Shown piece after piece: positions 36,232 to 44,936 of a DNA stretch of 64,000 nt. Numbering within the stretch: the first letter of the stretch is position 1; every line of letters starts with the position of its first letter. Source of the DNA: Nocardioides conyzicola (GTDB taxonomy: Bacteria; Actinomycetota; Actinomycetes; Propionibacteriales; Nocardioidaceae). The stretch covers positions 1 through 64,000 of the forward strand of contig NZ_BAABKM010000004.1 of assembly GCF_039543825.1 (NCBI RefSeq), read 5' to 3'. Below the pieces are notes generated by a model that ran no database searches, had not been told where the DNA came from, and saw only the letters and a program-made list of their open reading frames with translations. A program made the translations under genes and the position numbers.

Positions 36232-36251
36232 CCGATCGATCGATCGATCGG
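36232..36251. promoter_or_regulatory. 20-bp palindromic operator (GATC repeats)
   Basis: CCGATCGATCGATCGATCGG is a perfect 20-bp palindrome in the divergent TetR / enoyl-CoA hydratase promoter region, 45 bp from the TetR start and 25 bp from the hydratase start. It is built of four GATC steps. Its position and symmetry make it the likely TetR binding site. Confidence 0.7.
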
Positions 36252-36276
36252 TAGCCCCAGGTGAAGGAGTCCTCCG

Positions 36277-37026
36277 GTGGAGGTCGTGGAGTACAGCCGA
36301 GACGGCGCGGTCGCGCTGGTCCATCTCAACCGGCCCGAGCGGCTCAACGCCGTCACGGTCGAGCTCACCGAGCAGCTGGGCGCGGCGCTGGCACGCGCTG
36401 CTGCCGAGGGTGCCCGGGTGGTCGTGCTGGCCGGGCGGGGGCGGGCGTTCTGCGCCGGCCACGACCTCAAGGAGCCCGAGCCTGTCGAGACGCCCGTGGA
36501 GACCCGGCTCCGGCTCGAGGCCATCCAGGAGGTCACCCGGCTGACGCGCCGCTTCCCCGGGCCGGTGGTCGCCGCCGTCCACGGGTACGCGCTCGGTGCC
36601 GGCTGCGAGTTCGCGCTGGCGTGCGACGTGGTGGTCGCGACCGAGGACGCGCAGCTCGGGTTCCCCGAGGTGGGGGTCGGGCTCAGCGTCACCGGCGGCA
36701 TCTCGCGGCTGCTGCCGATGCTGGTCGGGTGGGCCAAGGCCAAGGAGCTGCTCCTGCTCGGGGAACGCGTCACCGGCGCCGAGGCCGCGCGGATTGGCAT
36801 GGTGGCCCGCGCCGTACCCCCGGGTGAGCACGAGACCGCCGCGCTGGACCTCGCCCGTCGCCTCGTCGAGCGGCCGGCGCTGGCGCTCAGCCTGGCCAAG
36901 CAGGTGCTCGACCACGGTCTCGATGCCACCCTGGAGGAGGCGATGGTCCGCGAGGTCGACCACGCCATCCTGACCTCCCTGTCCGGGGAGGGCGAGGCGC
37001 CCAAGGAGGCCTTCACCCGTGGCTGA
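36277..37026 (+). CDS. Enoyl-CoA hydratase/isomerase family protein
   Basis: 249 aa, GTG start, first gene of a four-gene coupled operon. Crotonase fold: AFCAGHDLKEPE (oxyanion hole), AAVHGYALGAGCEFALACD (second oxyanion glycine), FPEVGVGLSVTGGISRLLP and AKELLLLGERVTGAEA. Glu residues at both crotonase catalytic positions (PE and KEL) are present, fitting hydratase activity on enoyl-CoA. The next gene (acyl-CoA synthetase) overlaps by 8 nt. Likely acts on the CoA ester made by that synthetase. Confidence 0.9.
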   Translation: MEVVEYSRDGAVALVHLNRPERLNAVTVELTEQLGAALARAAAEGARVVVLAGRGRAFCAGHDLKEPEPVETPVETRLRLEAIQEVTRLTRRFPGPVVAAVHGYALGAGCEFALACDVVVATEDAQLGFPEVGVGLSVTGGISRLLPMLVGWAKAKELLLLGERVTGAEAARIGMVARAVPPGEHETAALDLARRLVERPALALSLAKQVLDHGLDATLEEAMVREVDHAILTSLSGEGEAPKEAFTRG

Positions 37027-38443
37027 CCAGACGCTCGTCGACCACCTGCTGGTCGCCGCGGAGCGATGGCCCGACCGGCCGGCGTGGACCTTCGACCCCG
37101 GCAACGGTCCCGCGGAGACACTGACCTTCGCCGAGGTCGCGCTGCGCTCGGCGGCGTACGCCCAGGCGCTGCGGGAGCGCCGCGTCGAGCCGGGTGACCG
37201 GGTGGCGGTGATGCTCGACAACCAGCCGGAGTTCCCGCTCGTCTGGCTGGCGCTGATGCGCCTCGGCGCCGCCATGGTGCCGCTCAACGTGCGCTACCGG
37301 TCCGCGGACGCCGGCCACGTCGTCAGCGATGCCGGTGCACGGCTCGCGGTCACCTCGCCGGCGTACGCCGACCTGCTGGCGCCCCTCGCCGACATCGCCC
37401 TGGTCGACGACCTCGTCCCGGGCGGTGACTGGGTGCACGGTCCGGTCGACCCGGGCGCGCCGGTCAACGTGCAGTACACGTCGGGCACGACCGGCCACCC
37501 CAAGGGCTGCGTCCTCACCCACCGCTACTGGACGACGCTGGGCACCTCCATGCTCGAGGAGTTCCCGCACGTCGTCGCGAGCGACGTGATGCTGACCGCC
37601 CAGCCGTTCTTCTACCTGGACCCGCAGTGGAACGTCGTCACCGCCCTGATGTCGGGCGCCCACCTGGTCGCGCTGGACGGCTTCCACCCGTCGACCTTCT
37701 GGGCCAAGGTTCGTGAGCACGAGGTGACCTACTTCTACTGCCTCGCCGCGATGCCGACGCTGCTGCTTAAGATGCCGGCCGACCCGCTGGACCGCGCGCA
37801 CCGGGTGCGGGCCGTGCAGTGCTCGGCGATCCCCCCGGCGCTGCACGCCGACCTCGAGGAGCGGTGGGGCGTGCCGTGGTACGAGGCGTTCGGGATGACC
37901 GAGACCGGCGCGGACATCCGGGTCTCCCCCGACGACCACGACGAGCTCGTCGGGTCCGGCTGCCTGGGGCGCCCGGCCGCGCACCGCGAGGTGCGCATCG
38001 ACGACGGCGGCCAGATGTGGCTGCGCGGACCCGGCATGATGGAGGGCTACCTGGGACAGCCCCCGCCGTTCGTGGACGGGTGGTTCCCCACCGGCGACCT
38101 GGCCCGCGTCGACGACCAGGGTCGCGTCTACCTGGAGGGACGGCTCAAGGACATGATCCGGCGCAGTGGCGAGAACATCGCGGCCCGCGAGGTCGAGGAC
38201 GTGCTGCTCGCGCACCCCGCCGTACGCCTCGCGGCCGTCGTCGGCGTGCCCGACGAGATCCGCGGCGAGGAGGTCAAGGCGTACGTCGTGGCACCCGGCG
38301 TCTCCGCCGACGAGCTCACGGCCTGGTGCGCCGAGCGGCTGGCGGCCTTCAAGGTGCCCCGCCTGTGGGAGTTCCGCGACGACCTGCCGCTGACGGCGTC
38401 CCACCGGGTCGAGAAGGCCGCCCTGAGAGAAGGCAGCGCGTGA
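37019..38443 (+). CDS. Acyl-CoA synthetase (AMP-forming, ANL family)
   Basis: 474 aa, GTG start. Adenylation motifs: QYTSGTTGHPKGCVLTH (A3), GMTETGADIRVSP (A5), GWFPTGDLARVDDQGRVYLEGRLKDMIRRSGENI (A7-A8) and the catalytic lysine in SHRVEKAAL near the end. It activates a carboxylic acid to an acyl-AMP and then the CoA thioester. At 474 aa it is somewhat shorter than fatty-acyl CoA ligases. It overlaps the hydratase by 8 nt and the amidohydrolase by 4 nt, so all three are co-translated. Substrate unknown. Confidence 0.92.
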   Translation: MADQTLVDHLLVAAERWPDRPAWTFDPGNGPAETLTFAEVALRSAAYAQALRERRVEPGDRVAVMLDNQPEFPLVWLALMRLGAAMVPLNVRYRSADAGHVVSDAGARLAVTSPAYADLLAPLADIALVDDLVPGGDWVHGPVDPGAPVNVQYTSGTTGHPKGCVLTHRYWTTLGTSMLEEFPHVVASDVMLTAQPFFYLDPQWNVVTALMSGAHLVALDGFHPSTFWAKVREHEVTYFYCLAAMPTLLLKMPADPLDRAHRVRAVQCSAIPPALHADLEERWGVPWYEAFGMTETGADIRVSPDDHDELVGSGCLGRPAAHREVRIDDGGQMWLRGPGMMEGYLGQPPPFVDGWFPTGDLARVDDQGRVYLEGRLKDMIRRSGENIAAREVEDVLLAHPAVRLAAVVGVPDEIRGEEVKAYVVAPGVSADELTAWCAERLAAFKVPRLWEFRDDLPLTASHRVEKAALREGSA

Positions 38444-40041
38444 AGGCGGACCTGGTCCTCACCAACGCCCGGGTCCGCACCCTGGAGGGCGACACGGTCG
38501 CACCGGCCGTGGCGATCTGGCGGGACCGGGTGGTCGCGCTCGAGGACGTCCCCGCCGAGCGGACCATCGACCTCGACGGCGCCGTCGTCACGCCTGGCTT
38601 CCACGACGCCCACAACCACATGGCGTGGTACGGCCTGTCCCTAGACGAGGTCGACCTGCGCCTGCCGAGCCTCGACGCCCTGTACGACGCCGTCGCCGCG
38701 CGGGCAGCGTCCGCGCCGGAGGGCGCCTGGATCGTCGGCGCGGGGTACGACGAGAACAAGCTCGGCGCCCACCCCGACCGGGACGCGCTCGACCGCGCGG
38801 CGCCGGGCCGGCGGGTCTGGCTCAAGCACACGTCCGGGCACATGTGCGTGGCCAACGGCCCGCTGCTGTCCGACCTCGGCATCGCGGACGCCCCGGTCGA
38901 CGTGCCCGGCGGCCTCGTCGTGGTCGACTCCGCGGGACGCCCGACCGGCCTGCTCCAGGAGCAGGCCCAGCAGCTGCTCAACCGGCTGGTCCTCCCCTAC
39001 CCCGTCGACACGCTCGTCGACGCCATCGAGCGGGCCGGGCAGATGTACCTCTCGCAGGGCATCACCAGCGTCGTCGAGGCCGGCGTGGGCGGCGGCTGGA
39101 TCGGCAAGAGCCCGGTCGAGGTGGCGGCGTACCAACGCGCGCTCGACCTCGGTCGGCTGCCGGTGCGGGTCGAGCTGATGGTCGCCATGGACGTGCTGCA
39201 CGGCCTGGCGGCGCACGAGACCGACGGGATCGTGCTCGGCCTCGACCTGGGCATCCGCAGTGGGCTCGGCGACGACCGGCTGCGCATCGGGCCGGTGAAG
39301 GTCTTCAGCGACGGCTCGCTCATCGGGCACACGTGTGCGATGACCGAGGACTTCGCCGACACCCCCGGCGAGCGCGGCTACCTGCAGGACGACGCCACGG
39401 CGCTGCACACCCGGATCCTCGACGCCCACCGGTCGGGGTGGCAGGTCGCGGCGCACGCGATCGGCGACGCGGCGATCGACCTGGTCCTGGACGCCGTCGA
39501 CGAGGCGCAGCGGCGCTGGCCGCGGCCCGACGTACGCCACCGGATCGAGCACTTCGGTGTGTCCCGCCCCGACCAGGTCGCCCGGGCCGCGGCGCTCGGC
39601 GTGGTGCCGGTCCCCCAGGGCCGGTTCGTCGGCGAGATCGGTGACGGCATGCTGCGCGCGCTCGGTCCGGACCGCGCGGGATGGGCCTACCGCTACCGCT
39701 CCCTGCTCGACGCGGGCATCACCCCACCGGGCAGCTCGGACCGGCCGGTCGTCGACGGCGCCCCGCTGCTCGGCCTCCACGACATGGTCAACCGGCGCAC
39801 CGACAGCGGGCTCGCCTGCGGCCCGGAGGAGGCGATCTCGGGGCTCGAGGCGCTGACCGCGTACACGCTCGGCTCGGCGTACGCCTCGCACGGGGAGCGG
39901 GACCGCGGCACCATCGCCGTCGGCAAGTACGCCGACCTGGCGGTCCTCTCGGACGACCCCGCTACCGTCGACCCGACGACGATCCGCGACATCGAGGTGC
40001 TCCGGACCGTGCTGGCCGGAGAGGTGGTGTGGGAGCGATGA
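38440..40041 (+). CDS. Amidohydrolase family 3 (YtcJ-like)
   Basis: 533 aa from GTG 38440, overlapping the synthetase stop (GTGA). Metal-dependent amidohydrolase: GFHDAHNHMAWYGL (HxH-type site in the YtcJ branch), LKHTSGHMCVANG, SDGSLIGHTCAMT, AAHAIGDAAIDLVLD, HRIEHFGVSRPDQ and a C-terminal GTIAVGKYADLAVLSDDP. YtcJ-like enzymes hydrolyse amides or cyclic amides; the substrate is unknown. Coupled on both sides to CoA-related genes, which is an unusual partner set. ATGA overlap with the GNAT gene. Confidence 0.9.
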   Translation: MKADLVLTNARVRTLEGDTVAPAVAIWRDRVVALEDVPAERTIDLDGAVVTPGFHDAHNHMAWYGLSLDEVDLRLPSLDALYDAVAARAASAPEGAWIVGAGYDENKLGAHPDRDALDRAAPGRRVWLKHTSGHMCVANGPLLSDLGIADAPVDVPGGLVVVDSAGRPTGLLQEQAQQLLNRLVLPYPVDTLVDAIERAGQMYLSQGITSVVEAGVGGGWIGKSPVEVAAYQRALDLGRLPVRVELMVAMDVLHGLAAHETDGIVLGLDLGIRSGLGDDRLRIGPVKVFSDGSLIGHTCAMTEDFADTPGERGYLQDDATALHTRILDAHRSGWQVAAHAIGDAAIDLVLDAVDEAQRRWPRPDVRHRIEHFGVSRPDQVARAAALGVVPVPQGRFVGEIGDGMLRALGPDRAGWAYRYRSLLDAGITPPGSSDRPVVDGAPLLGLHDMVNRRTDSGLACGPEEAISGLEALTAYTLGSAYASHGERDRGTIAVGKYADLAVLSDDPATVDPTTIRDIEVLRTVLAGEVVWER

Positions 40042-40628
40042 CGCTCGTCGAGGCAGGGAGCCTGACACCGCAGCAGCGTGGGATCGTCCGGGCGATCTAC
40101 GAGGACGCGTTCCCCGAGGAGCTCCAGGTCCCGTTCGACGACCTCTTCGTCGACCGGATGCTGGTGCTGCTCGACGAGGACGGCCCGGCCGGCTTCGCGC
40201 TGGTGCGGGACCTCCCCGAGACGCGCTGGACCTTCCTGCGCTACTACGCCGTCGGCCGTCGCGGCCGCGGCACCGGCTCGACGATGTGGGGCCAGCTCAC
40301 CGCCCGGCTGGCGGCCGACGGCAGGACGCGGTTGATCTGGGACGTCGAGGACCCCGACGAGGCCGGCCTCTCCCCCGAGCTGGTCGACGAGCACCGGCGC
40401 CGGATCGTGTTCTACGAGCGCCTGGGCGGGCGGCTCCAGCCGGTGCGCGACTACCTGCCGCCGCACGACGACGGCCACGCCCCGCAGCTGCTGCTGATGG
40501 ACGTCCCGCTCGCGGACGAGCCCGACCCCCCGCTGCGTGTGCTGGTCGAGACCGTCTACCTGCGGCGGTACGGCGTCCCTGCGACCGATCCCGTCGTACG
40601 CCGGACGTTGCTGGCCAGCGACTTGTAA
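40038..40628 (+). CDS. GNAT-family N-acetyltransferase
   Basis: 196 aa from ATG 40038, 4-nt overlap with the amidohydrolase. RRGRGTGSTMWGQL is the R/Q-x-x-G-x-G acetyl-CoA loop. RIVFYERLGGRLQPV is the C-terminal GNAT beta-strand region. Substrate unknown. It is last of the coupled operon and lies 62 bp upstream of a KamA-like lysine 2,3-aminomutase homologue, which recalls the ablA/ablB pair that makes N-epsilon-acetyl-beta-lysine, though the gene order is reversed and the coupling is with the amidohydrolase. Confidence 0.82.
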   Translation: MTLVEAGSLTPQQRGIVRAIYEDAFPEELQVPFDDLFVDRMLVLLDEDGPAGFALVRDLPETRWTFLRYYAVGRRGRGTGSTMWGQLTARLAADGRTRLIWDVEDPDEAGLSPELVDEHRRRIVFYERLGGRLQPVRDYLPPHDDGHAPQLLLMDVPLADEPDPPLRVLVETVYLRRYGVPATDPVVRRTLLASDL

Positions 40629-40690
40629 CAACGGGAGAACATCCGGCGGTTCGATTGGTCCGCCGCAAGATCTCCGTCTACGCTCCCTCC

Positions 40691-42157
40691 ATGAGCATCG
40701 AGACGTCGATCGCAGCCCTCGTCGAGGACCAGACCGGCCAGCCGTACCCGTACCAACGGGTCGAGCTCGTCGAGCCCGACTGGACCCGCTTCCCGGGGTG
40801 GCGTGACGTCACCGCCGACGAGTGGGCGTCCGTCCAGTGGCAGCGCTCGCACTGCGTCAAGAACGTCAAGCAGCTGCGTGAGCTCCTCGGCGACCTGGTC
40901 GACGACCGGTTCTACGCCGACCTGGAGCGCGACCAGTCCGAGCGGGCCACGATGTCGATGCTCGTGCCCCCGCAGATGATGAACACGATGGTGCCGCACG
41001 AGACGCCCGCCGGCCCAGGCTCGCTGACCGAGGCGTTCTACGCCGACCCGGTCCGGCACTACATGATCCCGGTCTTCTCGGACCGACGCACCGACTGGCC
41101 GTCGCACCCCCACGCGACCCGCGACTCCCTCCACGAGCACGACATGTGGGTGGCCGAGGGGCTGACGCACCGCTACCCCACCAAGGTGCTCGCCGAGCTG
41201 CTGCCGACCTGCCCGCAGTACTGCGGTCACTGCACGCGCATGGACCTCGTCGGCAACTCGACGCCGACGGTCGACAAGCTCAAGTTCGTGGGCAAGCCGG
41301 TTGACCGGCTGGGCTCGATGATGGACTACCTCCGTCGTACGCCGCAGGTGCGCGACGTCGTCGTCTCCGGCGGCGACGTGGCCAACATGCCGTGGCCGCG
41401 CCTCGAGGACTTCCTGACACAGCTCCTGGAGATCGAGAACATCCGCGACATCCGGCTGGCCACCAAGGCGCTCATCGGGCTCCCCCAGCACTGGCTGCAG
41501 GACGACGTCCGCGCCGGGGTCGAGCGGGTCGCGACGCTCGCCCGGTCGCGCGGGGTGTCGCTCGCCATCCACACCCACGCCAACCACGCGAACTCGATCA
41601 CGCCGCTGGTCGCCCAGGCGTCGCGCGCGATGCTCGACGCCGGCGTACGCGACGTGCGCAACCAGGGCGTGCTGCTCAACGGCGTCAACGCCGACCCGCA
41701 CGCGCTGCTCGACCTGTGCTTCCGGCTGCTCGACGGCGCGCAGATCATGCCCTACTACTTCTACATGTGCGACCTGATCCCCTACTCGGAGCACTGGCGG
41801 GTCTCTGTCGCCGACGCCCAGCGGCTGCAGCACCACATCATGGGCTACCTGCCCGGCTTCGCGACGCCGCGGATCGTGTGCGACGTGCCGTTCGTCGGCA
41901 AGCGCTGGGTGCACCAGCTCGCCGACTACGACGCCGAGCGCGGCATCTCGTACTGGACCAAGAACTACCGGACCTCGATCGAGGCCACCGCCTCCGACGC
42001 GCTCACCAAGACCTACGAGTACTACGACCCGATCCACACGCTGCCCGCCGAGGGCCAGCAGTGGTGGGCCGAGCACGGCGACCTGGACGAGTCGTCGCTG
42101 CGGGCCGCCGAGATGGCCGAGGCATCACGACGTACGGCGGCGCTCCAGGCCTGGTGA
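40691..42157 (+). CDS. KamA-family radical SAM aminomutase (lysine 2,3-aminomutase-like)
   Basis: 488 aa from ATG 40691. Radical SAM cluster motif CPQYCGHC (Cys174, Cys178, Cys181) instead of the classical CSMYCRHC. VSGGDVANMPW follows. PLP-binding Lys candidate Lys404 in VGKRW and substrate carboxylate/amine contacts Asp361 (YYFYMCDL) and Asp398 (CDVPF) match lysine 2,3-aminomutase positions. It would convert L-lysine to L-beta-lysine, by family inference; actinobacterial homologues are less well tested. A Lrp/AsnC regulator lies 475 bp downstream on the opposite strand. Confidence 0.87.
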   Translation: MSIETSIAALVEDQTGQPYPYQRVELVEPDWTRFPGWRDVTADEWASVQWQRSHCVKNVKQLRELLGDLVDDRFYADLERDQSERATMSMLVPPQMMNTMVPHETPAGPGSLTEAFYADPVRHYMIPVFSDRRTDWPSHPHATRDSLHEHDMWVAEGLTHRYPTKVLAELLPTCPQYCGHCTRMDLVGNSTPTVDKLKFVGKPVDRLGSMMDYLRRTPQVRDVVVSGGDVANMPWPRLEDFLTQLLEIENIRDIRLATKALIGLPQHWLQDDVRAGVERVATLARSRGVSLAIHTHANHANSITPLVAQASRAMLDAGVRDVRNQGVLLNGVNADPHALLDLCFRLLDGAQIMPYYFYMCDLIPYSEHWRVSVADAQRLQHHIMGYLPGFATPRIVCDVPFVGKRWVHQLADYDAERGISYWTKNYRTSIEATASDALTKTYEYYDPIHTLPAEGQQWWAEHGDLDESSLRAAEMAEASRRTAALQAW

Positions 42158-42592
42158 GCCGGGCAACCTGCGTCGTACGCCCAGCACGACCAGCCAGGTG
42201 AGACCGACCACGATCGGGAACGCCCCGAAGCCTGAGCTCGGCGCCAGGCCGACCTGGATGGGGTTGTCGGAGGCGTAGTAGACCGTGACCGGGTCGCCCT
42301 CGTGCCGGCCGCACAGGGTCGGGTGGTCGGAGACGGTGGCCTGCTCGTGGCGGCCGGCGGCCGTGAAGTCGACCCGGACCTGGCATGCCGGGATGGGCGC
42401 GAACGACGTCCCGGCTCCCCATCCGGACCCGGAGGCGGTGTCAGCGCTGCGGATGACGTCCGTGACGTGGGCGGTCGTCTGCGCGTCGTAGCTGACGGTC
42501 AGCATCCTCATGACCACCCCGACCACGACCAGCACCATCGCGGCGGCGAGCTGCAGATGTGCCCGCGTCGCGCGTCCGGTGCCGGCCCCCAT
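42125..42592 (-). CDS. DUF3592-like membrane protein
   Basis: 155 aa. One membrane helix near the N-terminus (LAAAMVLVVVGVVMRML) and one near the C-terminus (AFPIVVGLTWLVVLGV) flank an extracytoplasmic beta-rich domain with CQVRVDFTAAGRHEQATVSD and GDPVTVYYASDNPIQVGL, the pattern of DUF3592 proteins. Function unknown. Its 3' end overlaps the KamA-like gene by 33 bp in convergent orientation, so both real ends need expression data; the reading frame bias supports both. Confidence 0.75.
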   Translation of the reverse strand: MGAGTGRATRAHLQLAAAMVLVVVGVVMRMLTVSYDAQTTAHVTDVIRSADTASGSGWGAGTSFAPIPACQVRVDFTAAGRHEQATVSDHPTLCGRHEGDPVTVYYASDNPIQVGLAPSSGFGAFPIVVGLTWLVVLGVRRRLPGSPGLERRRTS

Positions 42593-42631
42593 GCTCCGAC
42601 GCTACCCCTCCCGGGGGCGTCGGCCTCCGGC

Positions 42632-43084
42632 TCAGGTGACGGAGCGGTTCTCGTACGGCGTGGACAGCACGATCGTCGTGCGCGTCGAGACGTTGGCGGA
42701 CGCCCGGATCCGGGCAAGCAGGTCCTCGAGGCTGCTGGGCGTCGCCACCCGGACCTTGAGGATGTAGGACTCGTCGCCGGCGACCGACCAGCAGGACTCG
42801 ATCTCCGGGATGCCGCGGACCCTCTCCGGTGAGTCGTCGGGCTGCGAGGGGTCGATCGGACGGATCGAGATGAAGGCCGTCAGCGGCAGCCCGAGCTGCT
42901 CGTGGTCGATGCTCGCGCCGTACCCACGGATCAGGCCGCGTGACTCGAGTCGCTTGACACGCTGGTGGACGGCGGACGTCGAAAGACCGGTGGCCTTGCC
43001 CAGGTCGGTGAACGACATCCTCCCGTCGTTCGCGAGAAGCTCGAGGATCTTGCGGTCCGTTGCTTCGAGTTCCGACTGGCTCAC
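42632..43084 (-). CDS. Lrp/AsnC family transcriptional regulator
   Basis: 150 aa from GTG 43084. HTH LEATDRKILELLANDGRMSFTDLGKATGLSTSAVHQRVKRLESRGLI and the RAM ligand-binding domain (LTAFISIRPI, SYILKVRVATPSSLEDLLARIR). It senses amino acids and regulates their metabolism; the neighbouring aminomutase gene is a plausible but unproven target. It is divergent from the 5'-3' exonuclease gene. Confidence 0.92.
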   Translation of the reverse strand: MSQSELEATDRKILELLANDGRMSFTDLGKATGLSTSAVHQRVKRLESRGLIRGYGASIDHEQLGLPLTAFISIRPIDPSQPDDSPERVRGIPEIESCWSVAGDESYILKVRVATPSSLEDLLARIRASANVSTRTTIVLSTPYENRSVT

Positions 43085-43124
43085 GGCGCACAGACTAGCC
43101 GCGATCCCATGATTGGATGCGGAC

Positions 43125-44057
43125 GTGACCGACTCGCAGACCGGCCGGCTGATGCTGCTCGACAGCGCCTCGATGTACTTCCGCGCGTTCTTCGGGGTCC
43201 CGGAGATCAAGGCGCCGGACGGTACGCCGGTCAACGCGGTGCGGGGCTTCCTCGACTTCATCTCGCGGCTGGTCGGGGACTACGAGCCCACCGACCTGGT
43301 GTGCTGCTGGGACAACGACTGGCGCCCGCAGTGGCGGGTCGACCTGCTGCCGTCGTACAAGGCCCACCGTGTGGTCGCCGAGAAGACCGGCGCCCCGGAC
43401 ATCGAGGAGGTGCCGGACCCGCTGCAGGTCCAGGTGCCGATCATCCTCGACGTCCTCGAGGCCTTCGGGCTGTGCGTGAAGGGCGTCGACGGCTACGAGG
43501 CCGACGACGTCATCGGCTCGTTCGCCGCCCAGGCGCGGCAGCCGGTGGACATCGTGACGGGAGACCGCGACCTCTTCCAGCTCGTCGACGACGACGCCGA
43601 CGTACGCGTGCTCTACATCGCCCGGGGCGTGCGCAACCACGAGCGCGTCACCAACGACTGGGTGCGGGCCAAGTACGACATCGGCGCCCGGCAGTACGCC
43701 GACTTCGCGACCCTGCGCGGGGACGCGTCCGACGGGCTGCCGGGCGTCGCCGGCGTCGGGGACAAGACCGCGGCCACCCTGCTCCAGCGGTTCGGCGACA
43801 TGGACGGCATCGTCGCGGCGGCGATCGACCCCGACGGCGACATGGGCCCTGGCCCGCGCGGCAAGATCAAGGCGGCCGCCGACTACCTGGCCGTCGCGCC
43901 GCAGGTGGTGGCCGTCGCCCGCGACATCGACCTCGGCTCCCCCGCCACGCGACTGCCGTCCGAACCGGTCGACCTCGCCCGCGTTGCCGAGCTCGGCACG
44001 AAGTGGGGCATCGAGAGCCCCGTGCAGCGGCTCACCGAGGTGCTGCTCAAGCTCTGA
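43125..44057 (+). CDS. 5'-3' exonuclease (PIN/H3TH)
   Basis: 310 aa from GTG 43125. PIN-like nuclease: LMLLDSASMYFRAFFGVP, VVAEKTGAPDIEEVP, DGYEADDVIGSFAA, VDIVTGDRDLFQLVD and the helix-3-turn-helix GDASDGLPGVAGVGDKTAATLLQRFGDMDG. This is the stand-alone equivalent of the PolA 5' nuclease domain, cleaving flaps and RNA primers. It complements the window's polymerase at 7545-9194, which lacks that domain; whether they cooperate is unknown. The 3' end overlaps the convergent DinB gene by 11 bp. Confidence 0.92.
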   Translation: MTDSQTGRLMLLDSASMYFRAFFGVPEIKAPDGTPVNAVRGFLDFISRLVGDYEPTDLVCCWDNDWRPQWRVDLLPSYKAHRVVAEKTGAPDIEEVPDPLQVQVPIILDVLEAFGLCVKGVDGYEADDVIGSFAAQARQPVDIVTGDRDLFQLVDDDADVRVLYIARGVRNHERVTNDWVRAKYDIGARQYADFATLRGDASDGLPGVAGVGDKTAATLLQRFGDMDGIVAAAIDPDGDMGPGPRGKIKAAADYLAVAPQVVAVARDIDLGSPATRLPSEPVDLARVAELGTKWGIESPVQRLTEVLLKL

Positions 44058-44781
44058 GCAGCGCCAGGTCTCGTCGGATGTAGCGCAGGTGCGCCCACTC
44101 CTCCTCGAGGATCACGCGGATGCAGTCGCCGACGCTGGGGTGCCAGTCGCCGCCGCCCCACGGGTTGACGCGCTCCTCGGCGAGCAGCTCGGGCGTGGCC
44201 GTGGCCAGGAAGTCGGTCACCAGCTGTTGGTGCTCGGCCCGCACCGCGAGGACCTCGTCGTACGACGGTGTGTCCGTGCGGAAGATCGACAGGTCGAAGC
44301 CCATCTCGCCGGCGCCGGTGAAGATCTGGCCGATCTCGTGGAAGGGCTGCTCCAACCGCTGGATGCCGCCGCCCAACCACGCGTTGGTCGCCAGGACCAG
44401 GTGCCGCAGGGTCTCGGCCAGGGACCACTCGTCCTCGACGTGGGCGTCCACCAGCTCCGGCGGCGTGTCCACCACCGTCGTCGCCCACGCGGCCTGCACG
44501 GCGACCCAGCCCTCGCGCAGGCCCTCGGGTGTCTGGGCACTCTGCAGCTCCCGTCCCGGGAACTGTCGGTTGAGCTCCGCCTCCACGAGCGGCACCACGT
44601 CGACGCCGTTGACGAAGAGCGTGCCGAAGGCCAGGTCGTGGCTGTCGATGTCGAGCCCGCCCACGTCGACGCTGCGCATGGTCACGCCACTGACGTCGGA
44701 GAACCGCAGCGTGGCGCCCTTGAGGCTCGCCTTCACGAACGACGCGCCCTCGAACTCCTTCGTGTCGGAATAGGTCGTCAT
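44047..44781 (-). CDS. DinB-family protein with pentapeptide-like N-terminus
   Basis: 244 aa from ATG 44781. Residues 8-45 (EFEGASFVKASLKGATLRFSDVSGV) have the A-x-x-x-x spacing of pentapeptide repeats. The C-terminal two-thirds is a DinB_2 four-helix bundle with His residues for metal: EWSLAETLRHLVLATNAWLG, EHQQLVTDFLA and VILEEEWAHLRYIRRDLALL. DinB proteins are metal-dependent S-transferase-like or unknown-function enzymes. The fusion is regular in actinobacteria. Function not assigned. Confidence 0.82.
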   Translation of the reverse strand: MTTYSDTKEFEGASFVKASLKGATLRFSDVSGVTMRSVDVGGLDIDSHDLAFGTLFVNGVDVVPLVEAELNRQFPGRELQSAQTPEGLREGWVAVQAAWATTVVDTPPELVDAHVEDEWSLAETLRHLVLATNAWLGGGIQRLEQPFHEIGQIFTGAGEMGFDLSIFRTDTPSYDEVLAVRAEHQQLVTDFLATATPELLAEERVNPWGGGDWHPSVGDCIRVILEEEWAHLRYIRRDLALLRA

Positions 44782-44936
44782 CGCTCCATCATCACCGCTG
44801 CGGGCCACGACAGCCACGACGACGGCAGGATGGAACACACGTAGGCCCGAAGCACAGGGCGACGATGCCGGGCGCGCCTGAGGCGATCCAGAAGGCTCTC
44901 CGACGGGGCCGCCTCATCGCGGCAGAAGAGGATGTT

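Noticed and set aside
36232..36251. The GATC palindrome as a simple sequence repeat only
   Set aside because: Its exact symmetry with CC/GG ends and its placement between divergent starts favour an operator, although repeat slippage cannot be excluded.
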